Origin: Irpex lacteus
Taxonomy: Eukaryota; Basidiomycota; Agaricomycetes; Polyporales; Irpicaceae
Assembly (NCBI GenBank): GCA_001986395.2
Contig: MQVO02000004.1
Location: 496,001 to 560,000 of the forward strand
Direction of reading: 5' to 3'
Length of the DNA stretch: 64,000 nt
Shown in pieces: positions 1 to 12,297 of this stretch (position 1 is the stretch's first letter; each line of letters opens with the position of its first letter). A program made the translations under genes and the position numbers. The notes beneath the pieces are model-generated. The model did not search any database. It worked only from the letters and a program-made list of their open reading frames with translations, and was not told the DNA's origin.

Positions 1-36
1 TCCCCTCTTCGCACTTTATTCGAATTATACCCATGC

Positions 37-46
37 ATATAAATCC
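37..46 (+). promoter_or_regulatory. TATA-like element upstream of the Ecl1-type gene
   Basis: An AT-rich CATATAAATC stretch lies about 150 nt upstream of the first ATG of the following gene, with a C-rich pyrimidine tract after it, as is common in basidiomycete promoters. Assignment rests only on sequence resemblance and distance. Confidence 0.3.
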
Positions 47-192
47 CTCCCCGACAAACGTCTTCCCCCCTTTCCCCCAGCACATCCCCGCCGCCCCCCG
101 CCGTCCACAACGGTCTCCTCACTGCCCTCCACGGCGAGCTAACACCTGAACACAACGCAGCGCACAGCGCACCCAACACCGCCGCTCTCAAC

Positions 193-2130
193 ATGTTCGA
201 AGAGGCGCAAGTATGCATGGTCTGCGGCAGGCCAGTAGACTCTGACGGGTGAGTACGCCGACCTGCATCCCCGTCTCCTCGAGGCGCATCCCCATTCGTG
301 CCCTCGCTGCCCTAGACTCCTCTGCTTTTCCTATCTTTTCCTTGACCGCCATACACCCACCTCGTGCCCTCACCAATCAGCTCTGATGGTCCTCGCCTCT
401 CGCTTGCGTTAACATATATGCTCTATCCGCCCTTCCCCTTTCTGCTTATCCCTGTCCTTTCTGACGTCCCTATCCACGTTGCCTGCCTTCTCAACGTTTA
501 TAAATTCTCTTATCCTGTCCTCTCCGCCTCATCCTTCTTCCACCCCGTCACTTTAAAAAATTACTGACACAAATTCCTTTGTGTCTCTAGCCAAGTCTAC
601 TGCAGCGACGAGTGCTCGACTCTCGACGCTTCCACCTCCTCCGGCCTCACCAGTCCCAGCCTCAGCGCAACTAGCAGCGCCTACGCCTCCCCTTATCTCA
701 CATCGACCACAGACTCTGCAGACGTTCCCGCGCTCGTCCCTTCTGTGCTCGGTCGCTCACACAGACACAAACACTCCATCTCATCGTCGTCTAATTCTTC
801 CATGGGCTGGTTGACGACCGAGGATCTCAACGACACCTCCATCCACATTCACGACCCCTCTCTTACTCCGGCCGACCCCCTGAGCGAGAGCACGAAGAGT
901 CCGCAGTACTTGCATCCCCTCCACGCACGCAGCGGAATGCAATACGCTCGTCGGCCATCTACCACCAACCACCGGTCCACGGTCCCCCGCCTCCTGAGAC
1001 ATCAGTCTGGGATGACGACCTCCTCTCCGTCCTCCGCATCAAGCTTCGGTGCGGGCAAGAGCATGCCGTCGCCTTACTACGCCGCCAACTCTTCTGTGGA
1101 CGGAGACGACGCCTCATCCCTTTGTCTCTCCGAGGAAGGCGACCGCCAGTCTCACGCTTCATCATCGAACAACCTAGAACAAGCCCAAGCACGCCGGAAA
1201 CGCAATCGGGCGAGTCTCCCAGCGTACTTTAGCCTTCTGCAGGGTGGCACCACCGCGCCGTTGTCAACACTCTCGACATCATCACCGAAGAGCTCCGGGG
1301 TACCTTCCTCATCGTCAAGCTCATCACGTCACTGGCGCGCACCGAGCGCGCTGGCCCAGCTGAGCAAGAGCCTGCAACTAGCGAGCCCGACGACACCGCG
1401 CGTGAGCCACGCCACAGTTTCCGCCAACGCCTCCGACTTTACCCACGCGAACTCGCCGACGTCCGTCAAGACCGAGCGGGACGTGCTCGATGGCGGGTTC
1501 GGATCCATCACGAGACGGAGTCGGGAGCATGTACAGGTGCAGGATGAGAACAGGGGACGTGGGCGAGCTAGGACGCGCGATCCTGATGTTAGGAGTATAT
1601 CGGCGAGGAGAGGACAGAGGTCGCCGCGCGCGACGTACGAACACCGACACCATGAACGAGAACGAGAAAGAGGGCGGGCGAGGATGTCGGCTGCGCAGCG
1701 TGCGCGCATTGATAGCGTCGAGAAGGTTGCCGAGTGGGTGTCTAGCTCGCCTGTCATCTCAGGCGCACCGAGACCGTCGTCGTACACCCGCCACCACCAC
1801 CACAACCAAAACCAGAGGAGGAACTCGAGTCCGAAGGCGAGGCGGGTAAAGTACGAGTTTGTGGAGGCGTTGACGAGGGGGTTGAAGGGGTGTGCTGTGG
1901 AGAGCGACTCAGATTCCGAGGAGTCTTCTTCTTCTGAGGGTGGTGTGGAGGAACAGGAGAAGGAGGATAAGGAGAATAGGAGGAAGGGGGAGGTGAGGGG
2001 GCGGAGGAGGCCGGACGAGTTGGACGTGCCTGCGTCGGCGGCTGCGCCTGGGTTTGGTGCTGGACGGAGTGGGTTGAAGGGACGGGGGAGTGTGAGGGTT
2101 TGTGTTGGTGCTGTTGAGGGTGGGTGGTGA
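193..2130 (+). CDS. Ecl1-type (life-span regulatory factor) zinc-finger protein
   Basis: Two coding exons, 193-248 and 591-2130, give 531 residues. The 342-nt intron (GTGAGT...TCTCTAG) is long for this window. The first 27 residues hold a compact zinc-binding motif, C8-x2-C11 and C23-x3-C27 (YCSDEC), interrupted by the intron between its two halves. This arrangement resembles the fungal Ecl1 family of small zinc proteins linked to chronological life span and stress response. The rest is low-complexity: Ser/Thr-rich to about residue 250, then Arg/Glu-rich blocks, an acidic Ser/Glu stretch near residues 415-440 and a Gly-rich tail. It is far longer than yeast Ecl1 (about 200 residues), but basidiomycete members have long disordered tails. 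The start is the first ATG in frame with the Cys pair. The structure is clear; a regulatory role is inferred from the motif alone. Confidence 0.75.
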
Positions 2131-4323
2131 TCGTCGTGGGCTCTACCTCTCGCGGTCTTCAACACCGACGCCTTCTTGGACCTCTCATCCCGACTCGCTC
2201 GCACTCTCGAAAAAATCGCATGGATTCCTCTCCACTCATCGTTTCGTCGCACGCATCTTCCACCAGCCTCACTCATACACATACGCATATATCCCATCAC
2301 CATCACCATAGACCGCATCCATCCATCCACTCATCGCTATCGTACACCACCAACCACCACCACCATCGTCGTCCTTCCATTGCATACTCGCTTCATTTCA
2401 TTTTCTACAACACCACTCAACTCATCCAAAACACATCACATCCATCCATTTTATCTACACTGCATGTTACGTTCTCATGACCACTATTCATCATCATCGT
2501 CTATCATCATCGTTAGCATTCAGCATTTAGCATTTCCACGATACACGGCAAAATACATTACATGGTTTCTACGCACGTTGCTTCCTCTTCTCTATCCTCT
2601 ATTGTTCATCGTTCATTCATCGTTACGTTACGTTTGCATGTTTGCTGCATTTTCGACAAAACATCCACATTCTCAGACCACGCACAAAGAAAGAAGAGAA
2701 ATTGTATTATCTATCTATACGTACGCTCGGTTTATTGCATGGCTTTTACATTATTGTGGTTTCGTTGGAACGTGGGGACTTTGAATTTTGAACATTGTGG
2801 TATACGATGGAAGTTTTTTCGTGCTTTAGATAGATAGACGTAGAAGTAGATGTGACAAAATTGCATATGTATGTTGTTCGTCAACCTTTTCGAATGTCGA
2901 ATGTCCGAGTCTACGAAGACGCAGCGGTTGCGAAACTTCCGCCATTCGTGCGCCATTCGCGCCCTGGATGCGCTAAGTGAGTGAGCATGCAAGAGAGTTT
3001 GTCCGTTGGCGAATCAGGGGCTGGGGTGGTCGTCGGACTCGGACGTCGGTGGACGAGCTCGAGGATTTCGAAGAGGATGAGACCACAATTCCGAGTTATA
3101 GATTGCGCGATAGTCAGTGCACATATGCGAACTACCTGCTGTAACGACGTCGTATACGACGGAACGAACCCAAGTGGAGCAGCTGAACCACCAACCTGAG
3201 CCAGCGCCCGATATCGCGAGGGCGGGTACCTGGCAACGACGACACCACCATCTCATCGACGCCTCCCATTGACGACTCTCCAAAGATGTCCCGGTGCCTT
3301 GTATCGTAGACACGGTGGAGTAGCTCTCAGATAGACTGGTCGATTCAAGGGGGCTCCAACGACGCCAATTCCTTGGGATCGAGCGTACCAGTCGGCTGCT
3401 ATTGCGGAAGGGTAAATTGGCGTTACACTAGTTATTTACCCAGTGTACAGTAAGTATGTGATGAAGATGTCAGTACTAGTGGGAAGGTAGGGATGGATGG
3501 TGAGGTCAGTATGTGCTCACTCCGGTTCCGTTCTCACTGTTCGTGTTCCCGGAGCGCGTGTACGTGTGTTGTTCGAGATCCGGTGGTTGGTGGAGTGTAC
3601 GATGGCCAGCTGACAACAAGCCCAATACGTCCCATGTTGTAGTGTGAACATTCGTAGATTTGTGACGAAGGAAAGACGTCAGTGAAGAGATACTTATGGT
3701 GATTGGGCAGAGAGAACGTAGTGCTGTTTATACATAGGTGTTAATTATAGTGCGAGTCAGAAGGCTGGGTGAGCGCATCCAACTTGTTCTACGTAGCACA
3801 AAGGATGAATACAGTCAATATCACGAGAAAATACAAACCGAGAAACATCACCTCGTCATTTCCTGACATGTACGAGCTCGAGGTTGTGTGATGGAGGTTT
3901 ATGCTGAGCGTAAAGGTCGAAGCAATATTAGTTGCGAGCACGGGCGTTAGCCCAAGTAATATGATCCTTGGTTATGATCCTTATCAATTACGATGTTCTC
4001 ACGGTCGGACTTGCAGTGACATTCAGATAGATAACTGGTCTCTGGAACGAGTATTGTTTTGCGTGCGAAACTCTGCAAATGATGAACGTCGTACATCTGC
4101 CTGCACAGTCAGCACTAGTCAGCGTCGACTGGTATCAGTCGCACCCCGGAGTCAGAATGACATCCCATGTTAGTGACCCGTACAATCAATCTTCATAGTA
4201 AGTTACATTCGTTTTCTAGTGGTCAAATCCTACTGCTTTACAAAATTAGACATCACTTGCGGTTTCCTCTGCATATCCAATAGCACTCCCGATAGATTAC
4301 AAACCGATTTGCCTTCTGGGAGT
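2131..4323. other. 2.2-kb stretch without a convincing gene
   Basis: Open frames here are short, lack family features and carry simple CAC/CAT- and TC-rich runs (2270-2560), which look like 3' UTR of the preceding gene followed by intergenic DNA. The part from 3350 to 4200 shows no coding signal in any frame. I see no recognisable repeat or transposon end. Confidence 0.5.
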
Positions 4324-6947
4324 CTATTCGTTCGACACATGCCAGTCGAGGATATCCTCCCATTTTCCGGGTAGCAACTGAGAGATCTGCTCAACGTCTT
4401 TGTCTCCGCGGCCTGACAAACACTAATAGAACGATGTGAGTAAAATTTGTTGCCAAGGTTAGACAGGACAACTTACGATGACGATGTGCTGATCTTTGGG
4501 AAGGGTCTTTGCTAATCGTACGCCCTCCCAGATAGCGTGCGACGACTCAAGAGCTACGACGCAGATTATATCAGCAGAGAATATTGAAGTCACGATGCAG
4601 ATAACTTACCTGGGATGATACCCTCAAGCTGGGTGATCAGCCTGAAGCCGCGAAGAGCCTGTTCATCGGTCGCCACAACATACTGCGCCCTCCCTGAGTC
4701 CTTCAACCAAGCATGCTCAGGTCCAACACCCGGATAGTCCAAGCCCGCACTGATCGAATGCGTCTCGATGATCTGTCCCGCCGGTGATTGCAGAATATAC
4801 GTCCGGACTCCATGTAGCACACCAGGCTGGCCTTTGGACAACGTCGCACTGTGCCTATCACCGTCCAAACCCTCACCGCCAGCCTCCACACCGATCAGCT
4901 TCACGCTCTTGTCGCCGATAAAGTCGTAGAAGGTGCCGATAGCGTTGCTACCTCCGCCCACGCAGGCGACAACAGCGTCGGGTAAGCGTCCGATCTCTTC
5001 GTGCAGCTGCTGCTTGATCTCTTCACTGATGACTTTCTGGAAGTCACGGACAATAGTAGGGAACGGGTGTGGTCCGATGGCGGATCCGACAAGGTAGTGA
5101 GTGGTGGAGAGGTTGGTGACCCAATCACGCATTGCCTCGTTGACGGCGTCTTTGAGCGTGCATGACCCGGAATGGACGGGAATCACCTAAGAGGGCATCT
5201 GAGTAAGATGATGCGTCAAAAGGATGGAAAGCGAGGATAGTATACCTTGGCACCAAGCATGTTCATTCTGAATACGTTCAAAGCTTGGCGACGAACGTCC
5301 TCGGCGCCCATGTATACGATACACTCGAGGCCAAAGCGGGCGCAGACTGTGGCAGTCGCCACACCGTGCTGTCCAGCACCCGTCTCGGCGATGATACGCG
5401 TCTTTCCTATGCGACGAGCAAGCAAAAGCTGCCCGATGGCGTTGTTGATCTTATGTGAACCGGTATGGTTCCTGTGATATTGTCAACTTTCAAAAATTTC
5501 GAGCGAATAGACTGATGTATACGTACAGATCTTCACGCTTCAACCAAATGGTCGCGCCACCCGCATGTTCCGTCAGTCTTTCCGCTTTGTACAGGTTCGA
5601 TGGGCGGTTCATGTATCCGTAGAGCCCACGGAACTCTTTCCAGAACTCGGGATCGGCCATAGCGGACTTGTGTGCCTCCTCCAACTCCACCAGGCAGTCG
5701 AACAAGCTCTCGGGAACATACTGCCCTCCGAAGTCACCAAAGCGTGATGGAAGAGTGCTGGGGTCAGATGCGGTATGCACCGGAGCAGGGCCTTCACGAT
5801 TGGGATTGGTGTTTGGCTGAGAGTGCTTATCACCGTTGGCGGCGTGAAGCTTGTGGGTAGGCGGGACAGACTGGCCCTTGAGTGAAATCTGACGACAGTA
5901 GCCTTCTACATTCTTGGTCAACGAATCTTTCGGCGACTCTTTGATGACCTCGACGAGTCTGCTTCCGATAACAACACCGTCTGCGCCTGATTCTGCAACA
6001 TAATCGAAGTGTTGACGAGTGGCGACTCCGAAGCCGACCGCAAGCGGAACTGAGGTATACTCTTTGATACGAGCGATGATATCAGGGAGTGCGGTGTTGA
6101 CTTGGCCAGACACGGAGGAACCTGTGGTTCCCATCTAGACACGAGGACGGAGATGAAGTTATTATGAGACTTTTTTTTACGTTCAGATATGTTACGCACC
6201 TTTGAAACAACATAGATGAAGGAATCAGCGATAGAAGCCAAGAACTTGATACGGTGCAACGTAGTAGATGGTGCAATGAGAGGAACATAGGACAACCTGC
6301 GTATCGTTGGTTAGACGAGGCCCTTGGAATAGAAAACCATAACTTACTTGGACTTCGTGCACTTAGCGCGGAAGGTAGCAGCCTCCTCCGGTGGAAGATC
6401 AACTACGATGAAACCGTTCGCCCCTGCCTCGAACGCATCTTGAATTGCCTTGTCCTCCCCGTACGCGAGCATTGGATTATAATAGCCTACGTGCTGATGA
6501 GACTCCTTTTCACCTCACACGATATTGTGGGCAACGAACCCATGAGTAGCACAGGTGCGGTCAGACCCTTGCTTCGTGCCTCACGAACAATTCCCAAACA
6601 GGTTGCATACTCCACATTCTGATTGACAGCAATCTGTGTCCACACAGTCAGAGACATATGCACGCCCTGCATTGCAGCACACGTACCGCATTGGTTTCCT
6701 GAATGGTTGGTCCATCGGCAATCGGGTCTGAGAAAGGTACTCCAAGTTCTATAATGTCGGCTCCTCCCTCTTGCATGGACAGCAGAATCGGGACAGTGTC
6801 CTCGGGAGTTGGATAGCCTGCGGTCACGAAAGTGACCAGTGCCGGCACACCCTATGAAACACGATGAGAACATCGAAAACAAAGAGAGAAATAAAGTCGA
6901 GTTACCTCGTTTTTCTTTTGCTCGAAGACGGTTTTGAGAGCCTCCAT
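4324..6947 (-). CDS. TRP5: Tryptophan synthase, fused alpha-beta polypeptide
   Basis: Ten exons (6906-6947, 6687-6851, 6540-6633, 6348-6486, 6200-6296, 5527-6134, 5246-5471, 4610-5186, 4477-4553, 4324-4422) give 707 residues, the length of yeast Trp5. It catalyses the last two steps of tryptophan synthesis, indole-3-glycerol phosphate to indole and indole plus serine to tryptophan, in the cytosol. The alpha domain (about 1-265) has both catalytic acids at the bacterial numbering, Glu49 in [13 protein letters not shown] and Asp60 in IADGPT. A 30-40 residue linker rich in Asn/Pro/His leads to the beta domain, which starts near [11 protein letters not shown]. The PLP lysine is Lys389 in [12 protein letters not shown], and the phosphate loop GGGSNAIG follows. 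The C-terminal [13 protein letters not shown] and CLSGRGDKD blocks are intact. The start is the only ATG in frame before [15 protein letters not shown] complete, ordinary gene. Confidence 0.97.
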
Positions 6948-6975
6948 GGTGGTTGAAAGGAAAGGTGGACTTGTC

Positions 6976-7049
6976 GAGTCACTGGAGCGAAGAGCGGGAT
7001 ATCTAAGGAGGCGGCTAAATAATTCGATCGCAAACGGGGCGCTGATTGG
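6976..7049 (-). promoter_or_regulatory. Gcn4-like TGACTC and CCAAT motifs upstream of TRP5
   Basis: On the minus strand a TGACTC hexamer (6976-6981) lies 29 nt before the start codon and a CCAAT pentamer (7045-7049) about 100 nt before it. TGACTC is the Gcn4/CpcA half of general amino acid control, which is known to regulate fungal tryptophan genes. The hexamer is so close to the ATG that it may lie in the 5' UTR, so function is only suggested. Confidence 0.3.
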
Positions 7050-7538
7050 CTGCTTGATCATCCGCCTGCTTAATCTCCCGGCGCTTCGCCGCGCTACATC
7101 TTAATCACAAACCACAACTTCACGCTAGAACTTCTGGCATCCTTGCAGCTGCAGCTTGTGAGATGATGATTCACGTATCTTGTCAATTACGAGACAGTTG
7201 GACGCTATACTATGGCCAGAACACAGCTGCATGTACCAAGATTACTTATACGGGCAGACTTAGCCAACGCCATGGCATGTTTTCCTAGCCGAGGATAAAT
7301 TGCTTGCAAGCGAGTAAAAAATCTAACGCTTTACATAACAGTCAATATTACGGCACATGGTGGACAATGCACAGCGAGGCTCTGCTGATATATTAGGACC
7401 GCTAGCACTTGCGTCGTCGTCGTTGTGCACCCCAGCAAGAGCGAATATCTTGCAGCGTACAGGTGCTATCTCAACGCCAGTTCTATTCGCCACACTCATC
7501 TTAAATAGGTCTCTGGAATACAGGGAACGAACTGCAGA
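7050..7538. other. Intergenic region between TRP5 and the F-box cluster
   Basis: Divergent upstream region for TRP5 (minus) and the first F-box gene (plus). No further gene, RNA or repeat is visible. Confidence 0.5.
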
Positions 7539-9607
7539 ATGCTTGTCGACTTACCGAGCGAGCTCTTAGTGAAGATCACAAAGTTGGTGGTTGAACTTGA
7601 AGAGCAGCGATGCCAGTGGGTGGCGCACAAAAGCGGCTTACAATCTCTACGAGCAGTTAGCAGCGTTTCTCAACGTTTGCGCGAAGCCAATCTCTCATTT
7701 CTCTTCCGCCACATGGTCTTCAACTCTTGGGAGGAACTTGCCGACGAGGCCGTACCTCTTTTCTCGTTCGGGGGCAAGTATGAGCAGGTAGCTCGCTACG
7801 TCAGGTTCGTTGTCAGTCCAGCTCCTGCGAGGACATGATTCACACATGTTGTCTCAGATCCATACGGGTTCCATACCATCCCGACTTCCAATTGCAAACG
7901 ACTTCGCCGCACTCCTTCGCCCAGTTTCCTTTCCAAGATATCTTCAGCTTTGAATTCACCAAAGAATACTCGCCAGCCCATCTTATCCACTCACTCAAGT
8001 CCTTCACTCGACTCGACAGCGTGGCTATCCGATGTGATGATGCAGCTGAGTCGTGGACAGACTATGTCTCGATGCCGGGTCTCAGAGAGGCACGGCTGTT
8101 CATCACGCGAGACGCCAACGCACTGCCGACTACGTCTCTTCCTTTACCACTTCCAGACGTCTCATCTCAATCACTCACAACCCTCGCTCTATACAATCAT
8201 GGGCGGCAGAAGGAGGTGTCGCGTCTCATAGAACACTGTATCCAACACTGTCAGTTCCCCAGCCTTCGCGTCCTCACAGTGGAAGGTTGGGAGTCGCATT
8301 GCTCCACCCTATTCCAGTTCATCCATACCCATCCCACTCTGTTGGAAGTCAGTGTCCTCACGAGACGGGCGATACGTCCTGAATCGTTGCTCAAGCTCAT
8401 CGATGGCACGGGTACTTGGATGCTTCCAACAAGAGCAACAGGAGCACGCCGTGTTTGTCAGATTGAGTATCACGATTACGACAGGCAAGATCCATTCCCG
8501 CCTGACTTCATTCCTCCCGACGACAGAAATGAAGTCATCTTATGTTCCGATTTCGCCTTCGTTCGCGAGCCAGTATCGTCGGGTTCTACTCGTTGGCGGT
8601 CACCTGCTGGCTCACAGCAACGTCGATACAAATGCAAGTCGCTGGCAATAAACAGGCTCAGGACTTTCACTATATTTAGCAGACGCCCGTTGGAGCCTCT
8701 CGATTTAACTGCCTTCATGGCAGCAATATCAAACCATTCTCCCGAGCTGGAGGAGCTTCGCTTGTCTCATGCAGGTAGATGCGACATGAGTTTCGGAACG
8801 CTGATGGTAAGTAGTGATGGCGTATATGTATGGCGTGGTCCAGTATTGACTCAGTTTGCGTCACAGGACGGCCTCGCCGCAGGACTCGAGAACGACGAGT
8901 CGAAAATTAAGAAACTGGCCGTCCACTCTTCAGCACTCGAACGATATTGGGACGAGGACGACACCGCTTACTTTCAGGACGATCGGCCTAATAAATGGGT
9001 TATGCTGGATAGCGCACATCCTCCGTACGGGGTACATCTTCATGGCGTTCAACGGCAACTCTTCTCGTTGAACGACCTGATTGAAGATAAAGAAGACATA
9101 GATGATGAGATCGAGGCTCACCTCGCGCGTATCTTTTTCGCGGTGCGACAGTTTCTAAGCCTCGGTCCCGACGCCCAGGTAGACCAAGAGGACAAGACAT
9201 TGCTGATGAGAGTTTGGGAGGCAAAGCACAAGGAGCGGGTTGGCCAGTATGTCACGGCCCTCGGCGACTCCCTCCCATTGCTGGAAGCGTTTGACTGGTA
9301 TGTCATGAGCGAAGAGTTAACGAAAGTACCCTCGGCCTCGGAGCCTTCGTACATGGCCTTGCTGTGGCATTGGGAGTTCGAACGAGATGGCGAAGGGTGG
9401 GTCACTTCGGTTTCTGGGATGCTCTCGTATGTAGATAGTCCTTGCAGTGATTACCCACCCAAGTTCTATATACTCGTTGGGGAGGAATTGGAGCGCGCGC
9501 AGAAATTGGGGAAGACAAGCTTGAACCGGTATTACGAACAGCCCGAGTACGACATACTATTATTACCTGTCGCTCCTGCGCCATACTATCCGTTCGGTAG
9601 CCCATGA
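7539..9607 (+). CDS. F-box protein, tandem copy 1
   Basis: Exons 7539-7804, 7858-8806 and 8867-9607 give 651 residues. The N-terminus (LPSELLVKITKLV ... SLRAVSSVSQRLREA) matches an F-box, the Skp1-binding segment of SCF ubiquitin ligases. The remaining 580 residues have weak Leu-rich periodicity but no catalytic motif, as in the large F-box families of mushroom fungi, where they are thought to bind substrate. The next gene is a clear paralogue with the same exon boundaries, about 60-65% identical by eye in the central block. The second intron is 60 nt, divisible by three and free of stops, so retention would add 20 residues; the paralogue has an intron at the same place that breaks the frame, so it is a true intron. 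The start is chosen because it directly precedes the F-box. Substrate unknown. Confidence 0.85.
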
Positions 9608-9649
9608 TCAACCTCTTCTTACAATGATGTGCTCTTTTCGAGACCTGTA

Positions 9650-9655
9650 AATAAA
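9650..9655 (+). terminator. AATAAA poly(A) signal after F-box copy 1
   Basis: An exact AATAAA lies 43 nt after the stop codon and is followed by a GT-rich stretch, as expected for cleavage and polyadenylation. Confidence 0.5.
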
Positions 9656-9660
9656 GTTGC

Positions 9661-10148
9661 GTGTACATAGTATGGAAGTCAGAACGAGTGCAATGTTGGT
9701 TTTGGCAGGAAGATGTTCTTCGATATGTGTGTGCATGGATATGTGTATGCACGAAGCTTGGGGCCAATGCAATCTGTCGATCGCTCATTGTTGACAGTTA
9801 TTTGCAGGAGACCCGACTCGCCAGCGCTCGTGCTAGTGACTTACTAGTAACTTTGTTGCATACTACCACGACGCACCAGCCAACTCAGGCTGTTCAGGTC
9901 AATATTGCATTGGTGCTTCTGGCAGTAATCAGCATCGTCACCGAACGTACCCCTTACATAATGGGTTATTACGGCATACTCAGGCTATGGACCGTGGGCA
10001 ATGGGCATGTGACGGGCTCAGCGCAGTAAGATTGCTTTACGACCTTGACGCAGTGCATCTCTACAAGAACGAATACCTTTCACCCTAGCGGTACAACTCT
10101 AATAACTTGCACCTTTATTCCATTACTCACGAACACAAGTACTTCCAG
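9661..10148. other. Intergenic region between the two F-box copies
   Basis: About 490 nt with no coding signal in either strand. It should hold the promoter of F-box copy 2. I see no long similarity to the region upstream of copy 1. Confidence 0.4.
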
Positions 10149-12252
10149 ATGAGCCTCACGTCGACGCAAAGCCACAGAGGGCTTGACGACCTGCCGAATG
10201 AGCTCCTGGTCAAGATCACACAGCAGCTTATTGCTGACATTGACAAGAGCAAGCGGGCAACGGGAACCGGTGCTGTAAAATCTTTACGAACAGTCAGCAG
10301 CGTTTCCCGACACGTACGTGAAGCCAACCTCCCGTTGCTCTTTCGTCACTTGTCCTTCAACTCGTGGGATGAACTTGTCGTTGACGCTATCCCGCTCTTC
10401 TCAGCTGGAGGTAGACATGCACAGGTCACACCCTATGTTAGGTTCGTCGCTGTAGCCGCTGACTCCTGCGAACCAACTCGACTCATGATTTCCTGTGCGT
10501 TAGGTCTGTACGGGTGCCATACCACCCGGACGCTCAGCTAGTGCAAGAGAGCTCAACGCACCAAGCTGTACTGTTCCCATTCCACGACATTATTAATTTT
10601 GAATGCACCAAGGAATACCCTCCCGATCATCTACTCGAAATGCTCAAACCATGTTCTCGTCTCAGCAGCGTAGCAATCAGATGCGACGATTCCGCTGACG
10701 CGTCCTGGTCAGACGTTATCTCCGTGCCAGGACTTGAAGTGTTACGGCTGTTCATTACACGTGGCGCAGCGGCGCCTGCATCTATACCACCTTCTCTGTC
10801 CTCCAACATCTCATTCGAGTCTATCACTACGCTCGCCCTATACTACCACGGTCGCAAGAAGGAGGTATCGCGTCTCATGCAATATTGCATCCAGCGCTGC
10901 CAATTTCCTCATCTCAAAGTCCTCACGGTGGAAGGCTGGGAGTCACATACCGCGGCACTGTTTCAGTTTATTCACTGCCACCCTACTCTACTAGAAGTCA
11001 ATGTCCTTACGCCACGGCCGCTGCGTCCTGAGTCTTTGCTTAGGCTAATTGACGGCACAGGGACGTGGGTTGCGCCACTGACGGATCCTACTTTCAACGG
11101 CCGTCTATGTCAAATCGAGTATCACGATCTCGACCATGAAAACCCATTCCCACCAGACCTCGTGCCCCCTATCGACGGAGCTGTGGTTCTATTCTCAGAC
11201 TTTGCCTTCGCACGTGAACCGCTTTTGCCCGGCTCGACCCAGTGGCGATCACCTGTTGGCTCACAGCAACGTCGATATCGATGCAAGTCCTTGGCAATAC
11301 AGCGACTGAGAGCGTTTGGGTCGGATGATCACAATGGCACTGGACAGGAGCTCGACTTCACTGCAGTGATGGAAGCATTTTCAAACCACTTTCCGGACCT
11401 GGAAGAGCTACGAGTGTCGCATGGTAGTCAAAGTCTGTCCCGTGTGAAATTTGGGGATCTGATGGTCAGTCCTAGTTCTCTTTGACAAATCCTCACGTAT
11501 TGACTCTATTGATATTACAGGACGGTCTTATTGAAGGGCTCGTGGGCCATGCTTCGGAGTCAAAAATCAAGAAGTTGTCCTTCCACTCTTCATCGCTCGC
11601 ACTGTTTTGGGACACGGAGGATATTGATCGCTTCCAGGACGATCTGTCTGACCAATGGGTGGAGACAATAGATAGCCCACATCCCCCGTACGGCGTCACT
11701 AAGTCTGGTGCTGGGAAATATATCTTCTCGTTGGACGACCTGATTGCGGACCACAAGCATTCGGGTGATTGGATCAAGGCTCGGCTCGCTTTTATCTTTC
11801 TTGCCATTCGACAGGCTCTGGATCTCGGACCTGAAGCCCAAGTAGATCAAGAGGACGAGACGTTGCTGATGCGTGTATGGGAGAAACGGCACAAGGAGCG
11901 GGTTGCCCAGTATGTCGCTGCCCTCGGAGACTCTCTTCCTCGTTTAGAAGACTTTGACTGGTACGTTATGAGCGAAGAGAACGCTGGCGGACTATACACC
12001 CAGCCTTCGTACAAGGCCGTGGTGTGGCATTGGGAGTTCGAGCGAGACAACGAGGGCTGGGTCACATCGACTTCTGGAACACTCTCATATATTGACGGAC
12101 CTGGCAGCGACGATCCACCGAAGTTTTATTCGCTTGTAGGCGAGGAGTTGGCCCGTGCGCTCGAGTTGAGGAAGACCAGTCTGAATAGATATTACGGACA
12201 ACCCGACGCACTGGCACCCTCAACTACCTACTACTACGCGAGATCGCCATAA
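10149..12252 (+). CDS. F-box protein, tandem copy 2
   Basis: Exons 10149-10441, 10504-11464 and 11521-12252 give 661 residues. The F-box starts at about residue 14 (LDDLPNELLVKITQQL) and is followed by SLRTVSSVSRHVREANLP. Both introns sit at the same codons as in copy 1, and long blocks match (for example the segments around RCDDSADASW, LTVEGWESH and the C-terminal SLNRYYGQP), so the pair arose by tandem duplication and has since diverged to roughly 60% identity. An in-frame ATG 42 nt upstream (10107) could add 14 residues; the inner ATG is preferred because it gives a short leader before the F-box. Probably an SCF substrate adaptor; substrate unknown. Confidence 0.85.
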
Positions 12253-12297
12253 ATCATCCCTCTATCTCATTCTCACTGCCCGAATCAAGTATTCAAC

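Noticed and set aside
1329..2330. Long antisense open frame of 333 codons opposite the Ecl1-type gene
   Set aside because: It mirrors the codon bias of the sense gene, is low-complexity (Ser/Arg/Trp-rich) and has no family motif or exon structure.
3901..4173. Open frame of 90 codons in the gap before TRP5
   Set aside because: No similarity to a family, no splice partners and no coding bias; the length is expected by chance.
6540..6687. Possible frameshift within the alpha domain of tryptophan synthase
   Set aside because: The apparent frame changes resolve with standard introns (6634-6686 and 6487-6539) and give an uninterrupted 707-residue protein.
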